DNA of 13,493 bases from Thermoflexus sp035573655 (GCA_035573655.1 DATMAC010000084.1:1-13493); one strand, 5' to 3'; positions 7,119 through 13,396 are shown, counted from the stretch's first letter. Translations and numbers: made by a program. Notes: generated by a model from the letters alone, not told the origin.

Positions 7119-7147
7119 TTTATATCCCAGAAAGCCTCTTCTGTCAA
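7119..7147 (-). promoter_or_regulatory. Near-consensus housekeeping sigma-factor promoter for the small RNA
   Basis: On the minus strand the -35 box is TTGACA (7147-7142) and the -10 box is TATAAA (7124-7119), separated by exactly 17 bases. That is a 6/6 plus 5/6 match at ideal spacing, the best promoter in the window. A 9-bp inverted repeat (7093-7101 with 7128-7136) overlaps the spacer and the transcript start and could serve as an operator. Confidence 0.75.
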
Positions 7148-7167
7148 ACGAGTTCGGAAGCCTCCCT

Positions 7168-7410
7168 ATTTGCGGGCATGAGTGGATCCCACGCCTTTCC
7201 AAGCGGCCCAAGGTTTGCCCGCGCTGTAACCGTCCCAATTGGGACCGGCCCGTGATCGGCTTGAAGATCGCCACGGAACGGACGATCGAGGTCCGGCCGC
7301 TCCGCTGTGGGGTTTGTGGTCACGCGTGGCTTCCACGTCGTTCCCAATGGCCGAAAACGTGTCCCCGCTGCCATCGTTACGATTGGGCTGCCGAAGGGGG
7401 ACGGGGATAG
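7168..7410 (+). pseudogene. Double zinc-ribbon protein with lost or unclear 5' end
   Basis: The frame encodes two successive zinc ribbons. The first reads ICGHEWIPRLSKRPKVCPRC and then NRPNW. The second reads RCGVCGHAWLPRRSQWPKTC, then PRCHRYDW, and ends at TAG 7408-7410. The second has the full Cys-x2-Cys ... Cys-x2-Cys set. The first lacks its leading Cys (LPIC where CxxC is expected), and no ATG, GTG or TTG with a ribosome site precedes it in frame. The open frame reaches back to 7030 only through the small-RNA promoter and transcript region. The gene has probably lost its 5' end. Such ribbons usually bind nucleic acid or mediate protein contacts. It sits 87 bp before the endonuclease gene. 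Confidence 0.5.
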
Positions 7411-7497
7411 GTCCTCCGGAGGGAAAAACAAAACATAACATAAGAGATAGAGGTGCGGCGGTCGAACTCCGAGAGAGAGCGTCGGAGGTGATCGAAA

Positions 7498-7926
7498 ATG
7501 GAATCGCTGATCATCTGTATCTTATCCATGATCCCGGGTGTGGGATGGATCTTTTGGCTCAGCGAGCGGCAACGCGCAAAACAGCTGGAATCCCGGGTTC
7601 GGACATTAGAGCTGCAAATCCAGCAGATGGCGAAAGATCGGCCTCGGAGCCGGTTGATCTCCGAGGCCGTGATCCGTGGAAAGGTTGTAGAATCATTGGC
7701 TCCTCTGCTGCCGGATTTCCCCGTGAGGAACCCCAAGAGAATCGCCTTCGTGGGGGGAGCGTTGCCCACAGATTACGTCATTTAGACAACTGACGGGGAA
7801 ATCATCTTTTTGGAGGTCAAGTCTTCGTCCTCCAACTTGGCGGAGGAGGAAAAGAAGTTCCAAGAAGCGGTTTTCTCCCGCCGGGTTCGCTATCTGGTCT
7901 ATCGTCCGGGGAGCCACTCCACTTAA
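7498..7926 (+). pseudogene. Holliday-junction-resolvase-related endonuclease (PF10107 type) with an in-frame amber codon
   Basis: The start is excellent: GGAGGTGATC (7484-7493), a 10-base match to the anti-ribosome-site sequence of 16S rRNA, precedes ATG 7498. The N-terminus is a membrane anchor (MESLIICILSMIPGVGWIFW), then a coiled coil (LESRVRTLELQIQQMA), then the conserved SEAVIRGKVVESLAPLLPDF. The nuclease core follows: TDYVI, then FLEVKSSSS with the ExK of a PD-(D/E)xK active site, and RRVRYLVYRPG before TAA 7924-7926. A single TAG (7783-7785) interrupts the same frame right after TDYVI, where relatives have a hydrophobic residue. The 95-residue product would lack the catalytic E and K. 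Total length (~142 codons) is normal for the family, so loss is recent; a sequencing error or stop read-through is the alternative. Confidence 0.8.
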
Positions 7927-7936
7927 ACTTCCAGGG

Positions 7937-7977
7937 AGGAGGTCAACATGCGCTGGAGCGGACGGATGGGATCCTAA
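7937..7977 (+). other. Orphan ribosome site with a nine-codon frame
   Basis: A strong AGGAGGT (7937-7943) precedes ATG 7948, which reads MRWSGRMGS and stops at 7975-7977. It begins 10 bases after the endonuclease stop. It may be the left-over start of a third gene of the former operon, removed by a deletion, or a tiny leader peptide. Confidence 0.35.
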
Positions 7978-8049
7978 TGGAGCATGATATGCTGTGAGGC
8001 CGATCCCGGATCCCGTTGAAGGTGGTGGAATTTCCCCCCAGGGGCATAG

Positions 8050-8086
8050 GGGGGAAGCCACTTCCCCCACCCCCGCGGCTTCCCCC
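8050..8086. repeat. GC-rich hairpin, 10-bp stem
   Basis: GGGGGAAGCC (8050-8059) is exactly complementary to GGCTTCCCCC (8077-8086) with a 17-base C-rich loop. No T-tract follows. It could end the zinc-ribbon/endonuclease transcript or be another intergenic palindromic repeat. The rest of 7978-8276 has no gene I can support. Confidence 0.4.
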
Positions 8087-8172
8087 TTCGTGGTGTCATG
8101 GCCACGTGACCGGGAAGGGCGGCGGGTCCTTGACAGATTTCCCAGGACAGCAAAAATTGAGGTGGACCGTTT

Positions 8173-8201
8173 ACAGCATCGACAGCATCGTTACAGCATC
8201 A
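8173..8201. repeat. Three tandem copies of ACAGCATC
   Basis: ACAGCATCG occurs at 8173-8181 and 8182-8190, and ACAGCATCA at 8193-8201. The array lies about 75 bp before the tRNA-Sec gene. It could be a short slippage array or a regulatory site for the tRNA promoter. Confidence 0.45.
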
Positions 8202-8256
8202 GCGCTTCGGGGGTCTGGGGAGAGGGATGGCGACAAAACGGCTCTTTAAAGCGTTT

Positions 8257-8262
8257 TATCAT
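8257..8262 (+). promoter_or_regulatory. Possible -10 box for tRNA-Sec
   Basis: TATCAT matches the -10 consensus at 5 of 6 positions and is placed so that transcription would begin a few bases before the mature tRNA end. No good -35 box is at 16-18 bp. A TTGACA at 8130-8135 is further upstream with only a poor -10 (AAAATT) at 17 bp. Confidence 0.3.
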
Positions 8263-8276
8263 GTGATTTTCCGCAT

Positions 8277-8370
8277 GGGGGCGGTTGGCCTCTGGTGAGG
8301 CCCCCGGTCTTCAAAACCGGTGTCGGGTCGCGGGGCGGCCCGGGGTGGGTTCGATTCCCATCCGCTCCCG
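8277..8370 (+). tRNA. selC: tRNA-Sec, anticodon UCA
   Basis: The gene folds into the bacterial selenocysteine tRNA. The acceptor stem has 8 bp (GGGGGCGG 8277-8284 with CCGCTCCC 8362-8369). The D arm has 6 bp with a 4-base loop (8287-8292 with 8297-8302). The anticodon stem CCGGT/ACCGG (8304-8308 with 8316-8320) holds the loop CTTCAAA with anticodon TCA at 8311-8313. A long variable arm spans 8321-8344. The T arm has 5 bp with loop TTCGATT (8350-8356). The discriminator base is G 8370 and CCA is not encoded. The 8-bp acceptor and long D stem set it apart from tRNA-Ser and from an ordinary suppressor. It implies that the genome carries selA, selB and selD and at least one selenoprotein, none of which is in this window. 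Confidence 0.95.
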
Positions 8371-8381
8371 CTGGAGCAACC

Positions 8382-8411
8382 GAAGGCCAGGCATGAATCG
8401 CCTCGGCCTTC
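8382..8411 (+). terminator. Hairpin immediately after tRNA-Sec
   Basis: GAAGGCCAGGC (8382-8392) pairs with GCCT and GGCCTTC (8400-8403, 8405-8411) around a 7-base loop with one bulged C. It begins 12 bases after the tRNA. There is no T-tract, so it may be a terminator, a 3'-processing signal, or a structure in the leader of the downstream oxidoreductase gene. Confidence 0.4.
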
Positions 8412-8440
8412 TCAATCCTCATCCCCCGGAGGCTTCGGCC

Positions 8441-9409
8441 ATGCGCGCGATCCGCATTCACCAGTTCGGTGGCCCTGAAGTCCTTCAAATGGATGAGATC
8501 CCCATCCCAACCCCCGGCCCCGGCCAGGTCCTGGTCCGGTTGCGCGCAATCGGCGTGAACTTCATTGATACCTACCATCGCACCGGCCTCTACCCCATTT
8601 CACTGCCCTTCATCCCCGGTCAGGAGGGGGCTGGAGAAATCGCCGCGGTTGGCCCTGGAGTGACCGGGTTTCAGGAGGGCGAGCGGGTCGCCTACGCTGG
8701 CGTATCCGGCTCCTATGCAGAATATATTGTGGTCCCCGCCGATCGCCTGGTGAAGCTTCCACCCGCGATCGATTTCCCTCAGGCCGCAGCGGTCTTGCTC
8801 CAAGGGATCACTGCGCACTTCCTGACCCAGAGCACATATCCTCTGAAACCCGGCGAGACCTGTTTGATCCACGCGGCTGCCGGCGGCGTGGGCACGTTGC
8901 TGGTGCAAATGGCCAAGCGCCGGGGAGCGCGCATCATCGCTACAGTCTCCTCTCCTGCCAAGGCGGAGATCGTCCGCTCCCTGGGCGCCGATGCGGTCAT
9001 TGTTTACACGGAGCAGGACTTCGAGGCGGAGGTCAAGCGCCTCACCGACGGCCGTGGGGTGGACGTGGTTTACGATTCGGTGGGCAAGGATACTTTTGAA
9101 AAGAGCTTAAACTGCCTCCGCCCCCGAGGCACCATGGTGCTTTTCGGCCAATCCAGCGGCCCGGTTCCCCCATTGGATCCACAGGTCCTGAACCAGAAGG
9201 GTTCCCTCTTCCTGACCCGACCGTCCATGTGGCATTACCTGCGGACCCGCGAGGAGCTGCTCTGGCGGGCGGGAGAGGTGCTTTATCTGGTGGCCACCGG
9301 TCAGCTGAAGGTCTTCATTGACTCAACGTTCCCGCTCGAACAGGCCGCCGAAGCCCATCGTCGATTGGCCTCCCGTCAGACGGTGGGCAAGGTCTTGCTC
9401 ATTCCCTAA
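8441..9409 (+). CDS. qor: NADPH:quinone oxidoreductase (zeta-crystallin family)
   Basis: A 322-residue cytoplasmic enzyme of the zinc-independent medium-chain dehydrogenase/reductase family, expected to reduce quinones with NADPH. The N-terminal GroES-like domain contains VLVRLRAIGVNFIDTYHRTG (~30-49) and PFIPGQEGAGEIAAVG (~56-71). The nucleotide-binding domain has HAAAGGVGTLLVQMAK (~144-159), the family's AxxGGVG motif, then VDVVYDSVG and a C-terminal LASRQTVGKVLLIP. No catalytic-zinc ligands are seen, as expected for this branch. The start at 8441 follows GGAGG (8428-8432) at 8-nt spacing; upstream in-frame codons overlap the tRNA gene and are excluded. It lies 70 bp downstream of tRNA-Sec and may share its transcript. 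Exact substrate is not predictable. Confidence 0.93.
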   Translation: MRAIRIHQFGGPEVLQMDEIPIPTPGPGQVLVRLRAIGVNFIDTYHRTGLYPISLPFIPGQEGAGEIAAVGPGVTGFQEGERVAYAGVSGSYAEYIVVPADRLVKLPPAIDFPQAAAVLLQGITAHFLTQSTYPLKPGETCLIHAAAGGVGTLLVQMAKRRGARIIATVSSPAKAEIVRSLGADAVIVYTEQDFEAEVKRLTDGRGVDVVYDSVGKDTFEKSLNCLRPRGTMVLFGQSSGPVPPLDPQVLNQKGSLFLTRPSMWHYLRTREELLWRAGEVLYLVATGQLKVFIDSTFPLEQAAEAHRRLASRQTVGKVLLIP

Positions 9410-9411
9410 TC

Positions 9412-9476
9412 AGGGCGAAAGGATTTCGTTGCCCTTTATCTCCCCTCCCCATGGTCCTTTGGGCCATGGGGAGGGG
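9412..9476 (+). terminator. Tandem hairpins ending the oxidoreductase gene; second is a dispersed palindrome
   Basis: Right after the stop codon, AGGGC-GAAA pairs with TTTC and GCCCT (9412-9435) and is followed by TTAT. A second, perfect 13-bp stem follows (9442-9454 with 9464-9476, CCTCCCCATGG core, 9-base loop). The second closely resembles the hairpin at 13369-13396 after the histidine kinase gene, so it is probably one copy of a genome-wide palindromic repeat. Confidence 0.6.
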
Positions 9477-9549
9477 GGTGAGGGCAGACTGAGCGCCAAA
9501 GGTCCCTGACCTACCCCTTAAATGCGGATGACGCATTCGTCCTTCATCC

Positions 9550-9772
9550 ACTGAGGTTCGGACATAAGTTGGGACAATGGGGTTCCTCATCCCTCCTCAG
9601 TGAAGAAAAGGATGGCCCCTCCCCCATTTCTGGGGCTGGGCCGGGGACCTTCGGCCCCCGGCCCAGCCCCAGAACCCCCAAAACATGGAAAAGCCCTGGA
9701 TCGCAACGCGGCCCTGGAGGCGGGGTGAGGACTCCGCTCGCTCGATATCCCAACTCGTGTCCGAACTTCAGT
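9550..9772. mobile_element. MITE-like element, 223 bp, with target duplication
   Basis: The left end (9550-9576, beginning ACTGAGGTTCGGACA) and the reverse complement of the right end (9746-9772, beginning ACTGAAGTTCGGACA) match at 23 of 27 positions. The flanks carry the same 5 bases CATCC (9545-9549 and 9773-9777), a likely target-site duplication. No transposase is encoded; frames inside it are low-complexity. The centre holds a 19-bp perfect stem (9628-9674). It would be moved in trans by a full-length relative with the same ends. The ends are unrelated to those of the insertion sequence at 2923-3663. Confidence 0.7.
9628..9674. repeat. Perfect 19-bp GC-rich hairpin inside the MITE
   Basis: Positions 9628-9646 are exactly complementary to 9656-9674 with a 9-base loop containing TTCGG. 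It is built from GGGCTGGGCC-type sequence. Such a stable stem can block transcription or act in transposition as a folded single strand. Confidence 0.7.
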
Positions 9773-10003
9773 CATCCACATTTGTTTTTCAGATAGGCAA
9801 TGGGGAAGCCTGATGGCCCCTCCCCCAAAGGAAGCTACTGGAGAGAGCATAGGGTCATATCTGTGGTTTGCAACAGAGCAAGGTGCCCCACCTTCACTGG
9901 TTGATTTCGCCCAAAACTCCCACTGGGATTAACATTGCAGATGGCGGTTGAGATCGCTCCCGCCTCCTAGATTCTGGACTCACTGCTCAGATAGGGGGAA
10001 GGG
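9773..10003 (+). promoter_or_regulatory. Upstream region of the histidine kinase gene
   Basis: About 230 bases without a gene. A 16-base sequence GATGGCCCCTCCCCCA at 9812-9827 repeats one inside the MITE (9611-9626), hinting at an earlier rearrangement. A TTGATT (9900-9905) could be a -35 box, but the -10 is poor. A G-rich stretch (AGGGGGAAGGG, ending at 10003) is the only ribosome-site-like sequence before the kinase start. Confidence 0.3.
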
Positions 10004-13000
10004 ATGCGTGTGGAGTTTTGGGGCTTCCCCAATCATTTGGCGGGGCCAGGCTCATTATGGGGATGGGCCTGGACCATGGCTGGGTTCCTGATTGTTTTCG
10101 GCCTATGGATCAGACGTCCTGATGATCTTCGTTCCTGGAAGGAACTCCAAGCCTCTGAAGTCAGAGGCCTGCTCCTCCTCATTCTCCTAACGAGCCTGAG
10201 CCCTATTCTGTCATGGAACGATTTTCCAGGCTTGCCTTTCCGGGTCGGCTTCCCCCTCTTCTTCTGGTTGCCTTATCTGGTTTGGGGCGGACGCCTCCAG
10301 CCAGGCGCCCTCGCGCTGGCCGGGCTGGTTGGAGGAGCGTTGATCGGGTTCACCAGCGATGGACGCTTTCTACATCTCCCATGGATCATCGCCTTGGACG
10401 TCACGGCGATCGGCTCGCTGCTCGCCCAGAACTACGTCGGGCGCCTCTTTCGTGCCCTTCGCCAACCCGTGAGCGCTGCCATCGTCGGCTGGGGGATCTG
10501 GCTGATCCTCCAGGCGATTTCATGGGGAAGTTTTTACCCCTCATGGCCAGAGGCGGTGGATGGGATTTGGACCCTGTATGCCACTATTGCGCCTTCATCA
10601 GGAGTCAGCGCGCTGCTCTGTGGATTGATCGCGCAAGGGCTTCATTGGCGTTGGCCCTCCGTATTCCTCACCCGCCGGCCTCCCCAATGGCCTCCTCATG
10701 CCCGTGAGATCCGGACGCGCATGCGGCTCTTCTTTGGATCTTGGATGGGCGTGTTGATCCTCAGCCTGTCGCTTTTCATGGCTGACCGAACGGTCCGCCA
10801 AGCCTACGCTGAGCGAATGGAAGCGGTGAACCAAGGAGTTCGCCGGGCCGGGGAGCAGCTCTTATACTTCCTACATACAGGAGACACGCTGCTGGCAGAT
10901 TTGGCGGCCCTGGGCATCCCTCAGAGTGAGGATCCCCGCGTCGTTGCCCCGATCCTCCAGCGCTTTGTTCAAACCGGGCCGATCTACCATACGGTTCTGC
11001 TAACTGGAGCAGATGGGGAGATCCTGGTCGCGTATCCAGTGGAGGAACGGGCCCGCGGGCTTTCGACAGAGGAACACACTGCGCTGACCCAGGCCCGCAC
11101 TGCTCGCTCGACCATTCACACCAAAGTGCACCGCCTTCCGGATGGAACGGCTGGTTTATCTTTTATTACGCCACTGGATGGGGAGCCCCCTCGGGGCTTC
11201 CTGATCGGGCGCGCCCGAATCGCCAAGCATCCCGCTATGCAAGAGGTGTTGACTTCCTTGCGCGTGGGCGTGCCTTCCGGCGAGGGGTTGCTGATCGATC
11301 CCCAAGGACAGATTTTATTGCACGCAGATCCCCAGCGCATACTGGATGTCTTCCCCCTCCCCGTCCCAACGCTCTCTGGACCTTTAGATGTAACCCAGCG
11401 ATCCTCCATCGGAACCAATGACTTCCTCCACTTTCGTCGGCTCCCGGGAACGGACTGGTGGGCTGTTATCCGGTACCCCCGATCAGCACTCATTCGAAGG
11501 GTTCTTGAGCTCATCCTTCCTGCCATCGGAATCCTCGTGGGGTTCGCTGTAGGCGGCATGCTGCTGCTCAACATCTTAAGTTGGTCCATCACGCGGCGTT
11601 TAAGGCAGCGGACAGTCGAGGCGGCGCGCATGGCGGAAGGCGAGCTCGAGGTCCCCATTGAGATCGAAGGCCCTGACGAGGTAGGACTGCTGGCGGAGGC
11701 GATGGAACGGATGCGCCATGGCTTGCGGGCCCGGTTGATGGATCTTTCCCTGCTATTGGAATTAAACCAACGGCTGGTGGAAACCGGAGATCTGGCCCAC
11801 AGCCTGCCGGAGGTCGCTCGCTCGCTGGAGCGGGCCACTCAGGCATCTGAGGCCCGTGTCTTGATCCCAGGGACTCAGGACTCCATCCGGGTGTTCACCA
11901 CAATAGGGGAAAAGGATCCGGAGCCGCTCGATGAGGCCTGTTGGAGTCTGGGACTGGAGCGAGGGGAGCCTCTCTGGATCGATCACGTGCTTCGTCATCC
12001 GGATCTCCCGGCTGTTCTCAGCCAAGAAGGGGGCAGGAGGGCCTTGGCGATCCTTCCCATCCGTTTGGGGGAGGAGCTCCTCGGGGTCGCATGGCTGACC
12101 TTCACCCAACCCCATCGGGTACCGGAAACTGAACGGCAGCTGATCCGCTTGATCCTCAGCCAGACGGCGGTGTTCATCGCCCGGGCCCGCCTGTACGAAG
12201 CCGCCCTGGCCGAGCGCGAGCGACTCCGAGCGGTCCTGGAGAGCAGCCCGGACGTTCTGATGCTGATCGATGTGCACGGCCATCTGCTTTATCTGAATCC
12301 GACGGCGGAGCGGTTCTTAGGTCTTCCAGCCTTAAGGGCGATAGGGCAACCCATTGCCCCACTCCTGAAGGATCCGGAATTGGGCGAGCTGCTGAACGAG
12401 CGGATCCCTCCAGGACACGTCCGGAGCCGTGAATTCAAGCGATCCGATGGCCGGGTCTATTGGGCTGGACGTTATGATTTGCGCCTGGGGGACGGCCGGG
12501 AGATCGGACAGCTGGTGTTCGTGCGGGATATCACCCCCTTCAGGGCGCTGGACGAACTAAAATCCGACTTCATCGCCGCCATCTCCCATGACCTGCGCTC
12601 CCCACTGACTTATATGCGGGGCTTTGTCACCATGTTGGGCATGGCCGGTCCCTTAACCGCTCGCCAGCAGGAGTATGTAGAGAAGATCATGGATGGCATC
12701 GATCAAATGGCACGGCTCATTGAGGACCTCATGGATTTGAAGCGGATTGAGGAGGGGATCGGCCAGCGGGGGATCTGCCGCCTGAGCGATCTCATACAAG
12801 ATGTTTTCCATGAAATGCGCCCCCACGCGATGGCCCGCGGACTGCGTATGACGCTGGAGGTGAAAGGTCAGGGGATCGCAAACGGAGATCCGGCCTGGCT
12901 ACGCCGAGCGATCACAAACCTGATCGACAATGCGATTAAATATACACCAACCGGAGGCATCATCTCGTTGGGCCTTCGTGAGCAGGACAAAGAGATTGTG

Positions 13001-13249
13001 ATCTGGGTGAAAGACAGTGGGATCGGCATCGCTCCCGCGGATCAGGCACGGATCTTCGAAAAATTCTATCGGGTCCGCCGTAAGGAGACTGCCCACGTAA
13101 AAGGGAGCGGCCTGGGGTTGGCCCTGGTGAAATCGATTGTGGAATGGCATGGAGGCCGCATCTGGGTGAAGAGCCAGCTGGGACAAGGCAGCACATTTTA
13201 TCTGGCAATCCCTAAGGCAACGATCGCCACGCCGAGCTCTCACACTTAG
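10004..13249 (+). CDS. Multi-sensor membrane histidine kinase (7TM-like/cache-like/HAMP/GAF/PAS)
   Basis: A 1081-residue inner-membrane sensor kinase. The order is: a hydrophobic region with about seven helices (residues ~15-215), another helix (~241-260), a periplasmic cache-like sensor with VLLTGADGEILVAYP (~331-345) and LLIDPQGQILLHADP (~429-443), a helix (~500-527), HAMP (~528-580), GAF (~595-730), and PAS (~740-845, VLMLIDVHGHLLYLNPTAER). The HisKA domain is SHDLRSPLTYMRGF with phospho-accepting His862. HATPase_c has N box TNLIDNAIKY (Asn976), G1 DSGIGIA (Asp1004), F box FEKFYRV and G2 GSGLGLALVKS (~1034-1044). All catalytic motifs are intact. There is no receiver domain and no response regulator beside it, so its partner is encoded elsewhere. 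The ligand is unknown. Several tandem sensing modules in one protein suggest integration of outside and inside signals. The start has only a weak G-rich ribosome site, so 10004 is probable, not certain. Confidence 0.92.
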   Translation: MRVEFWGFPNHLAGPGSLWGWAWTMAGFLIVFGLWIRRPDDLRSWKELQASEVRGLLLLILLTSLSPILSWNDFPGLPFRVGFPLFFWLPYLVWGGRLQPGALALAGLVGGALIGFTSDGRFLHLPWIIALDVTAIGSLLAQNYVGRLFRALRQPVSAAIVGWGIWLILQAISWGSFYPSWPEAVDGIWTLYATIAPSSGVSALLCGLIAQGLHWRWPSVFLTRRPPQWPPHAREIRTRMRLFFGSWMGVLILSLSLFMADRTVRQAYAERMEAVNQGVRRAGEQLLYFLHTGDTLLADLAALGIPQSEDPRVVAPILQRFVQTGPIYHTVLLTGADGEILVAYPVEERARGLSTEEHTALTQARTARSTIHTKVHRLPDGTAGLSFITPLDGEPPRGFLIGRARIAKHPAMQEVLTSLRVGVPSGEGLLIDPQGQILLHADPQRILDVFPLPVPTLSGPLDVTQRSSIGTNDFLHFRRLPGTDWWAVIRYPRSALIRRVLELILPAIGILVGFAVGGMLLLNILSWSITRRLRQRTVEAARMAEGELEVPIEIEGPDEVGLLAEAMERMRHGLRARLMDLSLLLELNQRLVETGDLAHSLPEVARSLERATQASEARVLIPGTQDSIRVFTTIGEKDPEPLDEACWSLGLERGEPLWIDHVLRHPDLPAVLSQEGGRRALAILPIRLGEELLGVAWLTFTQPHRVPETERQLIRLILSQTAVFIARARLYEAALAERERLRAVLESSPDVLMLIDVHGHLLYLNPTAERFLGLPALRAIGQPIAPLLKDPELGELLNERIPPGHVRSREFKRSDGRVYWAGRYDLRLGDGREIGQLVFVRDITPFRALDELKSDFIAAISHDLRSPLTYMRGFVTMLGMAGPLTARQQEYVEKIMDGIDQMARLIEDLMDLKRIEEGIGQRGICRLSDLIQDVFHEMRPHAMARGLRMTLEVKGQGIANGDPAWLRRAITNLIDNAIKYTPTGGIISLGLREQDKEIVIWVKDSGIGIAPADQARIFEKFYRVRRKETAHVKGSGLGLALVKSIVEWHGGRIWVKSQLGQGSTFYLAIPKATIATPSSHT

Positions 13250-13368
13250 GATCGCAAGCTCCCTTCCCACCTCCCGTAGCTTTTCAGGGATCATAACGAT
13301 TCAGCCCAGCTCCATTCCGCTCTGAGCTCTCGGTAAGGCGCGGAAGGACCCCACCTCCCTTCATCCCC

Positions 13369-13396
13369 CTCCCCACGGCCCAAGGGCCGTGGGGAG
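13369..13396. repeat. Dispersed palindrome downstream of the kinase gene
   Basis: A perfect 12-bp stem (CTCCCCACGGCC 13369-13380 with 13385-13396) and a 4-base loop. It shares its CCTCCCCAyGG...CCrTGGGGAGG design with 9442-9476. The substitutions are compensated on both arms (ATGG/CCAT against ACGG/CCGT), which keeps pairing. It is probably an intergenic palindromic repeat acting as terminator or mRNA end. An A-rich, GC-poor stretch follows. Confidence 0.55.

Noticed and set aside
7030..7167. Upstream extension of the zinc-ribbon frame
   Set aside because: The frame is open, but it has no standard start with a ribosome site and is covered by the minus-strand promoter and small RNA, so openness here is likely chance in GC-rich DNA.
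7783..7785. In-frame stop explained by selenocysteine because selC is nearby
   Set aside because: The stop is TAG, not TGA, so tRNA-Sec cannot decode it.
8277..8370. tRNA-Sec read as an opal suppressor or tRNA-Ser
   Set aside because: The 8-bp acceptor, 6-bp D stem with 4-base loop and long variable arm are specific to bacterial tRNA-Sec.
8285..8440. Longer start for the quinone oxidoreductase
   Set aside because: The extension runs through the tRNA-Sec gene; ATG 8441 has GGAGG at the right distance and matches family N-termini.
9569..9850. Overlapping plus and minus frames inside and beside the MITE
   Set aside because: They are Pro/Gly/Ser-rich, cross the element boundary and follow its hairpin symmetry; no ribosome site or recognisable domain.
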